A stretch of DNA of 64,000 nt. Origin: Sisyra terminalis (lineage: Eukaryota > Arthropoda > Insecta > Neuroptera > Sisyridae). Positions 46,319 through 58,203 of the stretch are shown here, in pieces (position 1 is the stretch's first letter; each line of letters starts with the position of its first letter). A program made the translations under genes and the position numbers. The stretch is taken from assembly GCA_958496175.1 (NCBI GenBank), contig OY292275.1:52219701-52283700 (forward strand), read 5' to 3'. The notes below the pieces were generated by a model. That model did no database searches. It saw only the letters and a list, made by a program, of their open reading frames with translations, and was not told the origin of the DNA.

Positions 46319-47299
46319 TTAGACTGGGCCAAAAAAATTGACAGTTTTTTTTTTTAAAAGTATATTGAAAATATTATCCAAGTGAAAAAAAAATATCGGG
46401 AAGGTTTGAGTCCTTAATATTAATATTGAGGTCTCTCTTGTTTAATTTCGATTTTTTATTTGTGCTTTACTTTTTGCGTCAATGCTGTCAAACTATCAAG
46501 GTAAAAACATTCGTTTGTACAAATATTTATAGAAAATTAAATTCCCTACAAAAAAAGTTTCTTTGAAAATTTTTGCCAGATACGTCGTTTCCGAATAATC
46601 AAGCTTAAACATTGATATAATTTTTAGATTTATCTTCTTTATTTTGGAATTTTGTAACTAACGAAAAAATAAATAAATAGAAATGAACAATATAGATTCT
46701 TGAAGTGAATTTAATGCTCTACAAAAAAGGTCTCTTAACGTTTTTACATAAAATCACTTTTTCAAAAGTTATTCATTAGTTATTGTTAAATTTAGTATTG
46801 GTAGTATTTGTTAAAAGTTATTGTTTTTTTCGTTGATGAACCAATTTTGAAAAAGTGATTTTATGTAAAAACGTTAAGAAACCTTTTTTGTAGAGCATTA
46901 AATTCGCTTCAAGAATCTATATTGTTCATTTCTATATATTTATTTGTTCATTAGTTACAAAATTCCAAAATAAAGAAGATATATCTAAAAATTATATCAA
47001 TGTTTAAGCTTGATTATTCGGAAACGGCGTATCTCAAAAATATATTCAAAGAAACTTTTTTTGTAGGGAATTTGGGGGTGGTTAATTTTCTATAAATATA
47101 TGTGCAGTTTTTTTTTACCGTGATAGTTTGACAGCATTGACACAAAAATAAAAGCACAAATAAAAAATCAAAATTAAAGATGATAGACCTCTTAATATTA
47201 AGTGCTCAAACCTTCCCGTTTTTTTTTTGTTACCTTGAACAATATTTTCGATATACTTTTCAAAAAAAAAAATAGTTGATTTTTTTTGGCCCAGTCTAA
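46319..47299. mobile_element. Long palindromic (fold-back) element, family E
   Basis: Arms of about 480 bp meet near 46805. Ends are TTAGACTGGGCC and GGCCCAGTCTAA, flanked by TA on both sides (46317-46318, 47300-47301), as for Tc1/mariner-type insertion. Internal boxes TTTGAGTCCTTAATATTAAT, GCTCTACAAAAAAGG and CCTACAAAAAAAG closely resemble those of family D despite unrelated ends. Non-coding. It sits exactly between units 1 and 2 of repeat K. Confidence 0.85.
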
Positions 47300-47301
47300 T
47301 A

Positions 47302-47437
47302 CGGAACCTCACAAATGATATGTCTTGGCAATTTTATCAAAATTCCACTAAAATACATTTGATAATCTGCTGTTTTTAATGTTTTTTAATAAGTTATTAA
47401 TTTAAGTATTTCTACTTTTTTTAATGTAACATTCTAA
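47302..47437 (+). repeat. Direct repeat K, unit 2, part left of the Helitron
   Basis: Matches 46071-46207 and ends at TAACATTCTAA, where the Helitron begins; the remainder is at 49525-49640 (TTACTAAATAAGAAAGGAAA…). Confidence 0.85.
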
Positions 47438-48269
47438 TCTATATATATAAAAGAAAGTTGGGTTAGTTACACTATTTCTAACTCAAGAACGGCTGAACCG
47501 ATTTGACTGAAAATTAGTAGGGAGGTAGCTAAGAACTAGGGGAAGGACATAGGATACTTTTTACCCCGTTCCCGTTGTTCCCGTGGGACGTGCCTTTTTG
47601 AAATGTAAATGTTTTTATACTTAATAAACACTTAATAGAATTATACGGTAATATTCGCTTACGTATCTGATATTCTAATGCTCACAATACTAGAGACATG
47701 GGTTCGAATCCTAGAGTAACCTTTTTTTTTTATTTTTTTTTTACAAAATTGTTGAAAATAAATCCTTAGGGTTGCTCAATAAGGAAATATTAACGAAAAA
47801 AGTAACAGTAGTAGTAAAAAAATAATTATATTAATAAAGCTTGAAGTAAATACGTTTTTAAAACCGTGCATACATAAAATCGTGTAAGTATATATCTCCT
47901 CTGCCAGATGAAATTTTAATATTCGGTGTATTTCATATAAGAAGTAAGCATGTGAAAATATTTTTTTTGGAAAATTCCTACCTTAAAAGAGTGAATGGGG
48001 GTGACTAAGTTTATAGGAGATAATGTTAAAATAATCAACAATCGAAATTTTGAATTTACTAAGTGTAATTAATAAATAAATAATTAATTAATAATAAGTT
48101 TCTGTTTTTGTTATATAATTTTAACTACAGCATTTTAAATAACGTCATTTCACTTAATTAGTATGAAAGTTTAGGTAGTAGGTACTTATACCAAATACCA
48201 TAGAGGCGGTTTTTAATATTTGTTTGTTTTTCAACAATCAAATTTTTTAAAATCTAATTTTTATAAACC

Positions 48270-48495
48270 AATGATTGTGAACTGGAGCAATTACATATTC
48301 TGGTAAAAAGAATTATGGAAGCAATTTTTTGTCATATAACAACAATTGGTTTTCAAATTGTTCTAAATATTGAAGAAGAGTTAGCATAGAAGATATATAT
48401 ATTTTTATTGATGATAATGAAATATGAAATTTGATGAAAAAATTGCTTCCATAATGCTTTTCTGCAGAATATATAATTACTCCAGGTTGCAATCA
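48270..48495. mobile_element. Small inverted-repeat MITE inside the Helitron
   Basis: Left end ATGATTGTGAACTGGAGCAA and the inverse of the right end ATGATTGCAACCTGGAGTAA match closely; further in, TTATGGAAGCAATTTTTT is mirrored as AAAAAATTGCTTCCATAA. About 225 bp, non-coding. Target duplication not clear. It abuts the inner Helitron start at 48496. Confidence 0.65.
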
Positions 48496-49524
48496 TCTAT
48501 CTATTATTATAAAGAGGAAATATTTGATTATTTGTTTGCTTTGAAAAGTCTCCGAAACGACTTAACCAATTTGTAAAATTCTTTCACTGTTGGGAAGCTA
48601 CACTATTTCCGGAGAACATAGGCTCTATTAAATTTTCAAAACAAATAAGGATCCATACTAAAACTCCAATAATGTAACCCAAGGTCTGAAAAAAATTACC
48701 AAAAAACATTATTTTATCGCGTGCGCTGCGAAAAGTATTGGTTATAGAACAAAACAATGCACTACGATTTTGCAGAACATATTATTATCTAAAAAAAAAT
48801 GGAGCGACAGCATATGTCTAACTATTATAGTTATGTCACAATAAGTGTTTTTTCATTTTAAAAGATATATATAAATGCCACCGCTATAATAGCTCTTTTA
48901 TTTATACTTTGGGATTAATTATACGTTCATAACGCATTCGCTTACGTATCTCACATTCTTATGCTCACAATAAAAGAGACGTGGGTTCGAATCTTACATT
49001 AGACTTTTTTTACAAATTTGTTTTTGGAAAAAAGTTCATTCGGGAATCGAAACAATGAGATAGGATTCCAACTAATATTCAAAAATCTAGACTCTTAACT
49101 TCTGTTATTTTGACGCGAGTATTTTGATAACTTTCGACTTTTTTTAAGTCATAATTTTGACCGACTTTATTGGACTTGACGATATTTTTTATTTATGTAT
49201 AGATACTGATTGATTTATGGATTATTTGGTTCACGGTAGGTATGCCTATCGACGGTATACGCAATTGAACATACTCTTCTTAGATATTTATAAATATTTT
49301 TTGAAGTTTAATTGATGATTACATACAACTTGCTTATTCTAAGCAACAGTTGATTAAATGTGTCTCTTTAAAGTCGACAAAGCAGTGTTTTTAAGTATGA
49401 TTATGTTTTTCGTAAAACAAATAAGAAAAATAAAAATTTTCACATACCACTACAAATAGCAAATCTAAAAAGAAAATATAATCTACACCTACGTTACGCA
49501 GACGAAGTTGCGGGGATCAGCTAG
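48496..49524 (+). mobile_element. Inner Helitron, same family as 293-1857
   Basis: Begins TCTATCTATTATTATAAAG and follows the minus-strand Helitron through TTCTTTCACTGTTGGGAAGC, ACTATTTCCGG-GAACATAGG and CATACTAAAACTCCAATAAT; the 3' 480 bp match 293-780 inverted. It shares its CTAG terminus with the composite element. Confidence 0.8.
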
Positions 49525-49827
49525 TTACTAAATAAGAAAGGAAATGATATAAAATACTACGAATATAATGGTTTTGAAGAATTTATCGATTTTGATAGAT
49601 AGTTGAAGTTGTTAATTGTAACAACCCAATAACGAGAAAAGGAAAGTAGGAAAATTTATAACGGGATTATTTTGGAGGGCAAAACAATTAAAAAAAAAGC
49701 TATGGTAATTGCTGCAGTATAATAACGCAATAATAATTATAATTATTTGTATGTTTAAGTAATTTCTAAGCTTTTGCAACTAAACAGTATGAATAAATGT
49801 ATTTTGTTAGAATAAAAGGTTTTGTAA

Positions 49828-50050
49828 GCGGTCAGGGAGCTGCGTGGCCTGTAAGAAGACGACGGTCGTTGGTGCAGGAGCTGCCGCAGGAGGAGGGGCG
49901 GCAGCGACGCCCGTTGGACGCGCCGCGACGTTCAGTTGCGTCACGTCAACACGTTGAAGCACACGCTCGGCTACGCACGCCACGTTGCCCCAATACACGC
50001 GGAACGAGCGCTGTTCCACGGATACGGCGAAAAACCTACAATCCAAAGTA
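49828..50050. other. Isolated G+C- and CpG-rich block of unknown origin
   Basis: About 220 bp rich in G+C and dense in CpG inside DNA of about one quarter G+C. Open frames exist on both strands here: plus strand 49797-50132 (111 codons, Arg-rich) and minus strand 49807-50046 (79 codons, with an Ala/Pro run). Overlapping frames are expected in G+C-rich DNA, which has few stops, so they are not evidence of coding. I recognise no domain. Candidates are a host exon or CpG-rich promoter, a captured gene fragment (a Helitron ends 300 bp upstream), or foreign DNA. Confidence 0.6.
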
Positions 50051-50132
50051 CACTTGCTCGACTTTCAAAGCTCCGGAGCTTTTTTACTCCACTTACACCC
50101 CGAGAAATTTGTGGCTTTTGTGCTTGATATAA

Positions 50133-50605
50133 ATGCTAGATTATATGTGAATTTGATGAAATTTATGCGAAAAGTTTAATATACTTTCCCTGTTACGAAC
50201 ATTTAATTTATATTTTCACTATCTTTTTGTTAATTGTATCGAAAATTTTATTCAATTAAACAATACTTTTATAAATTAATTAACTAATGACTCCTAATTG
50301 GAAAATTTCACCTCAATAATAATTTTATTTCATTATTTCACACTTCTTTTTTCAATTTCATTTTTTTTTATCAATATTTTATTTAATTTCGTAATTATCG
50401 TGACAAAACGGCAATAAATATGTTAATGAAGTGAGGACAGAAGAAATTAACATTAGTAAACTTACGTCAATCATACTCAGTAGAAAACAAATAATTATAA
50501 AGTAAAACTAAAGAAAAAACTTTATTTCAAAGTAAAAACTATCAAGTTTCGTGGTGGAAATGTGTTGATTTTTAATAGTTTATGTTTTATCAACCAAATC
50601 GATGA
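50133..50605. other. Unassigned A+T-rich sequence
   Basis: Nothing recognised. Confidence 0.5.
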
Positions 50606-52480
50606 TATGGTAATGTATTTCAATAAATTATTTATTGCATGAAAATTAACTTCCAAAACTTAGGAATAAATAAAATAATTTTAGTATTGGTAAGGTGAAG
50701 CAATTAAAACTTGCAATAAAACTGTTCAAGCTAATAATGTGGGGTTCAATAAATTAACTTGTTCTTGGTATTTTTGTTATCAAATTATTAATAAAACAAA
50801 GATAATTTTATAAAAACCTTTCGAAAATGGATTGAGAGATTTTCATCGATCGTACTGTTTAAAGTTAGGGGGTTCAGGGAAAATATTTTTTTAAACAAAA
50901 AATTATCACATAAGTATGCAAAAAATATTTCTTTTCGTTCTCATTTTTCGTTTTTATATTCATTTTTTTTTTTGTTTAAAATATCTTTTATTGAGATATT
51001 TATTAGGATTTTTTTTCATTTATTTTTGCATACTTTAGGAGGTTTGATCAACTTTTTCGATATTTAAGGTGGTTTTGATGGCTAAATGTTTCTATAAAGA
51101 GGGTTGCTTAATTTGCTGCGGATTAATTAGTACCTGTTTATTAAGAATTGTATGGTAATGTATTTCAATAAATTATTTAATTTCATGAAAATTAACTTTC
51201 AAACTTAGAAATAAATAAAATAATTTTATTATTGGTAAGAAGAGGCAATTTTAAGTTTATAATGGGGGGTTCAATAAATTAACTTGTACTTGGTATTTTG
51301 ATTAGCAAATTATTAATATAACAAAGATAATATATAAAAGCTATAAAAGCCTTTCGAAAATGATTGAGAGATTTTCAACGATCGTACTGTTTAAAGTCAA
51401 GGGGTGCAAGAAAAATAATTTTTAAACAAAAAATTATCACGTAAGTGTGCAAAAAATATTTTTTCGTTCCCTTCTTTTCGATTTTATATTCAAATTTTTT
51501 TTGTCTAATATCTTTTATTGAGATATTTATTGGGAATTTGTTTCATTTATTTTTGCATACTTTCTGAGGTTTGATCAACTTTTTCGATATTTAAGGTGGT
51601 TTCTTAATGAGCTGAGGATTAATTAGTATATATTTATAAAGAATTGTATGGTAATGTACTTCAATAAATTATTTATTGCATGAAAATTAACTTTCAAACT
51701 TAGAAATAGATAAAATAATTTTAGTATTGGTAAGGTGAAGCGATTAAAACTTACAATAAAATTGCTTAAGCTAATAATGTGGAGTTCAATAAATTAACTT
51801 GTACTTGGTATTTTTGTTATGAAATTATTAATATAACAAAGATAATATTATAAAAGCCTTTCAAAAATGGATTGAGATATTTTCAACGATAGTACTGCTT
51901 AAAGTTAAGGGGTTCAAGGGAAATAATTTTTTAACAAAAAATTATCACGTAAACATGCAAAACATATTTTTTTTTCGTTCCCTTTTTTTTGATTTTATAT
52001 TTAATTTTTTTTTGTTTAATATCTTTTATTGAGATATTGATTAGGATTTTGTTTCATTTATTTTTACACACTTATGAGGTTTGATAAATTTTTTCGATAT
52101 ATATGGTGATTTTTATGCTAAATGTTTCTATAAAAAGGGTTGCTTAATGTGCTGCGGACTAACTAGTACCTATTTATTAAGAATTGCAAGTATCACTTTC
52201 CAAAAATATTATTTACGGGTTATACAAAAAATGTGTTATTTTTGGTTTACTTTTACGGAATTTATATTCAAACTAATTTTTAAATATTTTTCATCGAGAT
52301 ATTTATCGGGATTTTTTTTTCATACTTTATGAGGTTTGATCAACTTTTTTGATATATAAGGTGGTTTTTATGCTAAACGTTTCTATAAAAAGGGTTGCTT
52401 AATGTGTTGCGGATTAAATTGTTTCTATTTATTAAGAATTGCCAGTATCAATTTCCAAAAATAATATTTACGGATATTTT
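50606..52480 (+). repeat. Tandem array of a ~500-545 bp unit, about 3.5 copies
   Basis: Units start at 50606, 51151 and 51647 (each TATGGTAATGTAYTTCAATA), with a shortened unit at 52187 and a stub at about 52442. Each full unit holds TTCAATAAATTAACTTGT, CGATCGTACTG, ACAAAAAATTATCAC, CTTTTATTGAGATAT, GAGGTTTGATCAACTTTTT and AGGGTTGCTTAAT, ending TTAAGAATTG. Unit lengths are 545, 496 and 540 bp. No conserved frame: an 83-codon frame at 52081 is confined to one unit. Confidence 0.9.
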
Positions 52481-54733
52481 ATTTTAATTGAAAACTATTT
52501 ACAGGTTTTAAAGCCATAAAGTACATACTATAAACTACGTACAATTTTTCTTGGGTATAATATATATAAAGGACCGCTTAATCATAATTTAAAAATTTCC
52601 TTCCCATTGATTGGTGCTTATATTACCAGGTTTTAATCAGTTTTTTTTTATAATCTCGACCTTTTATTAAACTTTTTAATTTTAATTGATATTTTTTATT
52701 GATTTAGTGAATTTAATTTCAAATGTTTATTAGGTAATAATACAGTGAAAAAAAATGTTTTTTAATAAAATTTTCACTAATGAAAAAACATTTTTATTGA
52801 AACTATAAATGAACACTATTGCATTTTTAATTCATCAATATTTTATATTTTTATAAACAACAGGAAATGGAAATTTAAGTTGATTTTTTCCAGTTATAAT
52901 AAGTTCGATATAGTACATATATTTTTATAAATTTTTATACTATTTGCATTAGTTTGTGTTATATTTCTATTGAGAAGTTTATCCAAAAAAACGTATAACG
53001 AATGACTTATGCAAATGGATCTTGTGGTGAGTGAAAACAAAGTTTTGTGCTTTTGATAAGATAGAAGTTTGATTATTATTATATTTACGGTTCGTATTAG
53101 TTTGAGCTAAGTGCTTTAGTGGTTGCATTAGTTACACCCTTGAAAGCTCACTCAAAATGCAACTTTATGTAATTTAGTTTTCTTAATGGAGTGGATAATT
53201 GTATTAAAGTAAAGATAAGATACATTATGATTACAGCTTTCATCATTTCGGATCAATAAACCAATATTAATTTAGCTTAAACATTGCAGCTTTGAAGTGA
53301 TTAGCATTGAATGTTTGAGATTGTCAAAGAAATGAGAATCGAGGTTGTTAATGGACGAAACGACTTCTGTCATCGATCATTTTATAATGACTGAAAATAT
53401 TGTATCACTAATGGATGTTTTATAAATTTTTTTTTAAGAAAGCTTTTTATTTGCTGTAAATTATTGGGTCGTAGACTTGTTGCTTTAGTCCATTATTATT
53501 ACCGATTACTTGCATTACCTTCTTGAAAGTGAATTTCTGTTCCATTAAGCAACATTTATACGGTTTAATAACGTGACCGGAATTTTATTTCAAATCGCAA
53601 AATTTCGTGATTTTATTATATTTTTGACCTCCACGTTTTAGTATTCTGTCCATGTCAATATTATTATTTTTTTTTTGTTAATACATCAACTTGAAGTTTC
53701 AAGTAGGAGGTACCATTTTGTAGTTGAAATATTATTGACAAATTTCATGGACAAGACTTTCACATTAATGTATTTTTTTCTTTGTATGTTCAATTATTAT
53801 AAGTAATACTTTTTAGTCACTTAGTACTTTGAACGGTCAATTCAGTCTACTATTAATCAAAAGTAATATCTTTTTAATTTGTTAATAGCTTTAGCATTGG
53901 GATCTTAAGGTTATTTATTCCCTGGATTTAACTTACTGCAGTTGGAAAAACTGAGCAAATTTCTAAATAACAATACTTTTTACTGGAAGAAGTATTTTTT
54001 ATTATATTTTTTTTTCATAAAGATTAAGATATTGAAGTATATCAAAGAAGTAAAAATAAAACTTACCTTAGTAGAAAGCTCATTATCACATGCTTAATTA
54101 CATATGTCCTCTTAGCAATAGTTTTTAATTTGGAAGCCAATTGGCTCTGTCTTTAGTACGAATAATGAGTGCTGGGCACTGGCACTTACAATGACATGTT
54201 TTTGGAAGAAAATATTTTCACATTTATTGGTAAAATAAATACTTTTTAAATTTATTGAAAACTTTGACTAAGAATAAAATTTTACACAGTCAAACTCCGT
54301 AGTAATGGAATTGGTTTGAAGAGTCGAATAACATTTGAAATGCAATTGCTACAGTTGCGATCTGTTGCAAATGTTAAGCAGTTGAGTTATTAGATTCTAT
54401 CAAACGGTTGATGTCGATGCATTCAAATTATTTTATAGTATCGCCAATAGTTTGTTGTAGATTAGACTAGTTCAACTTGTTTTCATCATTTTTGTGCTAT
54501 TACGATATTTGTACTTTAACTAAATGAAATTTCAAATTTTACTTTTCCTTCAACTCTTTATTATCCTTTAAAGAGTTGTCCTTTTTCAATTACAAACCAA
54601 TAACTTCAATCTGGTCAGTTTGAATTAAAAATTTTTCTTAAACGGTTTTTAAAAGAAATATAGTTTCTTAAGATATACTTATACTATAATTGTTAACTAG
54701 CTAACTTTTGTAGTAATATATGGTATTAGTATA
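52481..54733. other. Unassigned A+T-rich sequence
   Basis: About 2.2 kb; nothing recognised. Confidence 0.5.
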
Positions 54734-54808
54734 CCTATAAGTTTAGGCTTAAGTAATAGGTACCTTAAGTATTAGGTACCTATTACTTAGCCTTAAAGTT
54801 ATAGGTAG
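54734..54808. repeat. Near-perfect 34-bp inverted repeat
   Basis: ACCTATAAGTTTAGGCTTAA…GTAATAGGTACC is mirrored as GGTACCTATTAC…TTAGCCTTAAAGTTATAGGT around a short centre (TTAAGTATTA). It directly precedes the AGGTAGCTACTCG block also found near 3908 after a family B copy. Confidence 0.75.
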
Positions 54809-57204
54809 CTACTCGAGAAATATTTACAGCCAACACTTACACTACAATTAGGGATGCTACCCGTACTTTACCATAGTAATAGTACTCTATACACTATAAG
54901 AAAAATAAAGAACGCAAAAATACTTTATTTCGTACGATTTGATTTCTCTGGGAATCATTTCACGTATAATTTTACAAAAAAAGATTAATATTACGAATTT
55001 TTAAGTAAAATAAAATTAGAAACTTATTTAAATTCATACTGTAAGGATACTGTACAGCTGTTTAACTGTAATAATTATTTCTCAAAAGTTGCTAAAAGTA
55101 ATGTAAAATATTTTTTTATGCAAAATGACAAAGTTAAATAAATTGTACTTTATTTTGACAAAATGTTCTTTTTTCTATAATCAAGAGCAAATATACTTTA
55201 TATGCACAACAAAAGTGGCAACTACAACTGACCAGGCAAAAATTGACAACTGAATGATAATGAAAGTGACAGTTGAAACAAATAACAATAATCAGTTAGT
55301 TCAAATTTGAGATAATGAATAATACTGTAATGAATATTAAGAATATTATCATAATGAATATTATGATTTTCACTCATACCTATGTGTTTACATTTTGTTC
55401 TTTGTCTCACCCAACATATACTTACATAGCATACAAGTTGGCCTATTCTTAAATTAAGCATTTAGGGAAAACATTTTAGAATCATTTTAATTGTTTGAAG
55501 AATAAATTAAATGTGCTGTACCTAAGGAATGCAAGTAAACATTGCCATAGACCATTTTGAAGATGGTCGTTGACTTGTATACCTCTAAATCATTTAATTC
55601 ATAGTTTTATTGCCAGTTTCAGATATCATTAACCTTTCTTCAGGAGTTTTAGGATCAATTGTGTTTTTAAATTAACGATCATAAGAATTCGGATACTTGG
55701 TGGTTAAAAAACGTCGGTTAAAGTCACTCATTAACATAATGGTTTAAATAAATTTTGAATGAAGCAGAAATTACGCAGTGGAATTTCAGACTAATTTTTC
55801 ATCATTAGTTAAGAGTAAATACATTTTTTTTATTAAAAATGGGCCAATAAATTAATTTTTATCAAAATATTTTTTTAAATGCTAATTTAAATATAAAATC
55901 CACATAAAAAATAAGATTGCCTTCCCCAATTTTTGTTTCCGTCATTACATTCATTTTTAATCTTCTTATAGGTCGTTCGTATTTTAAAAATAGCAATCTT
56001 TTTACAGAAACATCGTAAAAAAGTGACATTTGAAGGGTTGTCTTTCTTTTAGGAAGTTCACAGTTATGTAACTTTCTCAATTAGATCGGTAAATATTGAA
56101 GAGTAAATTTTACATATATAGGAATAAATGATGTTTATATATATATACTATTAGTTTGGATTCTATAAAAACTCAGAACTAAAAATATTTACAGAAAGTT
56201 TACTGAAATATTCAGTTACCTATAGAATTGAATATCAATTAAAGTTCTTTGATAAAGAATTTCAAAAAAATAATTTTAAACCAATTTACAGGCTTTATTC
56301 GATTGTGAGACCAAAAAAGTATGATCCAAGTACTCGGGGGCTCAAAAGGCTACGTTGAAAATGGTAATGAAAAAATAATGACAAGTATCTACGTTAAATT
56401 AAACAGAAATGACTGCGATAGTAAATTTAAAACGACAAAAAAGGATAAAATAATAAAAACGAACACCAAGATCAATCGACTGATCGTTAGTTCACAAAAC
56501 ACGTAAGACACAAGTAATGTCTTGCATTGTCCACGAAGACTGTGAAGACAAATTTCAAAAGTAATAAAATTTAAAAGTAACATAAAGTAGGTATCTAATA
56601 AAGAATTTTGATGTGAATTTATTTTAAAGTTTAAATGAGTATTTTCTTTAAATTATCTGCAAATGTTTTTACTTAGTTTAAGCTTAGTTTACCTTAGTTT
56701 AAGGTAAATTGGGTTATTCAAATTGAAAAAAAAAACTTTTTACCAAATACATAATGTTGAAAAAAAACAAAAAAATTCTAAATTTTAAAACAGTTGACCG
56801 ATTTCAAAATTAGTGTTATAAGGTTAAAATCTTAAAAAAATGTGAAATTAAATTTCGGAACAAATGTGATTTATTTATGCCAATGTTTTTGACGAATAAA
56901 TAACATTGTATAAAAAAAACGTAATGGGTTCAAGAGTTAAAGCAAAGTGGATAGGTCCCGAAAAGGTATTTTAATAGTGTATAAGAGATAGGTACTAATA
57001 AAATACTAAGATCCTGGAAGTATAAGATTTCAATCTCAACTAATATATGGAATAAATTGCTCTTTTTTCATCTGAATTAAATAAATATGCACACAAAAAC
57101 AGAAGAAAATAATTTCAGTTGTAGAAAGATTCATTTCATACTGTTTTTTTATTAATTGTTTTTTAAAAATATCTCTGGAAAGTATTTTTCTTTAATTATC
57201 AATA
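54809..57204. other. Unassigned A+T-rich sequence
   Basis: Apart from the hammerhead-like motif at 55610-55655, nothing recognised. Short frames at 55222, 55862 and 56321 lack recognisable domains. Confidence 0.45.
55610..55655 (-). ncRNA. Hammerhead-like motif, weak
   Basis: On the minus strand CTGAAGA (55643-55637), extra A, weak stem II (AGGT/ATCT), GAAA (55620-55617), CTGG. Core bases fit, but stems I and III are poor. Downstream AATAAAACTATG resembles the A-rich sequence after the other copies. Relic at best. Confidence 0.4.
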
Positions 57205-57420
57205 AGCTTAATACATATGCAATGAAATAAATGATAAGCGAATACAAGTAGAGTGCTTTGAGCGGTGCACTGATATCTGATAACGGTACACATATACTCC
57301 AATGCAAGAGGCTATTAGCCAATAAGATTACGAAATTTAAAGATGTTCATTTGTTTTGATTGTTGAAAATTTAAAAATTTCACAAAGCCACTCCCATAAT
57401 TGATTCCCTGTAGTACATAG
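57205..57420 (+). repeat. Dispersed repeat family A, partial copy 4
   Basis: Contains the core AGCCAATAAGATTACGAAAT, GATGTTCATTTGTTTTGATT and CACAAAGCCACT, but lacks the first 250 bp and the CGCGGAAGCGG end. Confidence 0.65.
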
Positions 57421-57784
57421 ACATTACGTAGATACGTATACGCAATGGAACGCATTGTGCAATGACGTCATTCGGGTTCTGTCGATATATGCATTATAAT
57501 TAAAGGGTTAGATTGAAAAATAGTTCCAAATAAATAGCGAAAACTTAAAATTAAAAATATTTCATTAAAATAAAACGAAAATGAAATAATGATCTGTGAA
57601 TATTATAGCTATTAAATGACATTTTAATGTAATGAGCATTTATAATTGTAATTGTGCGTTCTGAAATTGTAAAATAAAAACCAAATAAAATACTTTCCTA
57701 ATTGAATTACTTTCAGAAATGTAATAAATATTACATTTGAAATAAATAAATTGAAATAAATATTATATTTCATATGTGTAGGAC

Positions 57785-57948
57785 TGAAGTTTAAAGGCCA
57801 TTTCGTTTGGGTTTTCGTCTATGGCAAAAATTGCAGAATCATCTGCAAAGTTAGCGATTATTGTATGGTATCTTCTGTTATTGATAGATTTGATGTAAAC
57901 AAGAGATATAAAAATTGTCACAAAATACTTTCTTAAGTAGGCATTAAT
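57785..57948 (-). pseudogene. Jockey-clade RT fragment (catalytic FADD box), unit 1
   Basis: Minus strand, from right to left: FLYLLFTSNLSITEDT in one frame, then IANFADDSAIFAIDENPNEM with AFKLQSYTYE in another. LLYLLFT-x-DLP…A-FADDTAI is the domain B-C stretch of Jockey RTs; here the FADD catalytic pair is intact, although the fragment is only about 55 codons. The palindromic element inserted into its upstream end. Confidence 0.75.
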
Positions 57949-58010
57949 TTTTTAAATAAGAAGAAAATTCAGGTTGTTTAAGATCTTTAATTTTTTAATA
58001 TCTTATTATT

Positions 58011-58060
58011 TCAAAAAGCAACGTTTCGTTACGTAATCGTGACTTCCTCAGGCTTCTTGA
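58011..58060 (-). ncRNA. Minimal hammerhead ribozyme, left arm
   Basis: Minus strand: stem I TCAAGAAGC/GCTTTTTGA (9 pairs, one G-U), CTGAGGA (58051-58045), extra A, stem II GTCACG/CGTAAC (one mismatch), GAAA (58027-58024), CGTT, cleavage predicted after the T at 58020. Stem III is the self-complementary ACGT with no loop, so a dimer is needed. Confidence 0.7.
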
Positions 58061-58203
58061 TTTACAAAATTAAATATTTTTAATTTAATTCAATAAATAT
58101 ATAAAAATTATGAATTTTTATAAATAATATTATGAATTTTAAATAAAAATTCAAAATTTTTATTTATTTATTGAATTAAATTAAAAATATTTAATTTTGT
58201 AAA

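Larger units (their letters stand above)
47438..49524 (+). mobile_element. Composite Helitron with two 5' ends and one 3' end
   Basis: Starts TCTATATATATAAAAG after an A and ends GCGGGGATCAGCTAG before a T. Repeat K unit 1 (46205-46210) is the uninterrupted target, so these are the real boundaries of one insertion. A short hairpin (CGCA…TGCG) precedes the CTAG end by about 10 nt. Inside, at 48496, is a second Helitron 5' end of the type seen at 1857. No CTAG terminus is found between the two starts. No Rep/helicase frame. A tRNA-like B box (GGGTTCGAATC) occurs at about 47702 and 48982 but without a cloverleaf. Confidence 0.9.

Noticed and set aside
47660..47720. tRNA gene suggested by GGGTTCGAATCCTAG
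   Set aside because: Only a B-box-like motif within Helitron sequence, repeated at 48940-48995; no acceptor stem or anticodon arm.
49797..50132. 111-codon Arg-rich frame as a gene
   Set aside because: Frames are open on both strands because the block is G+C-rich; no domain, splice context or codon signal. Kept only as a compositional anomaly.
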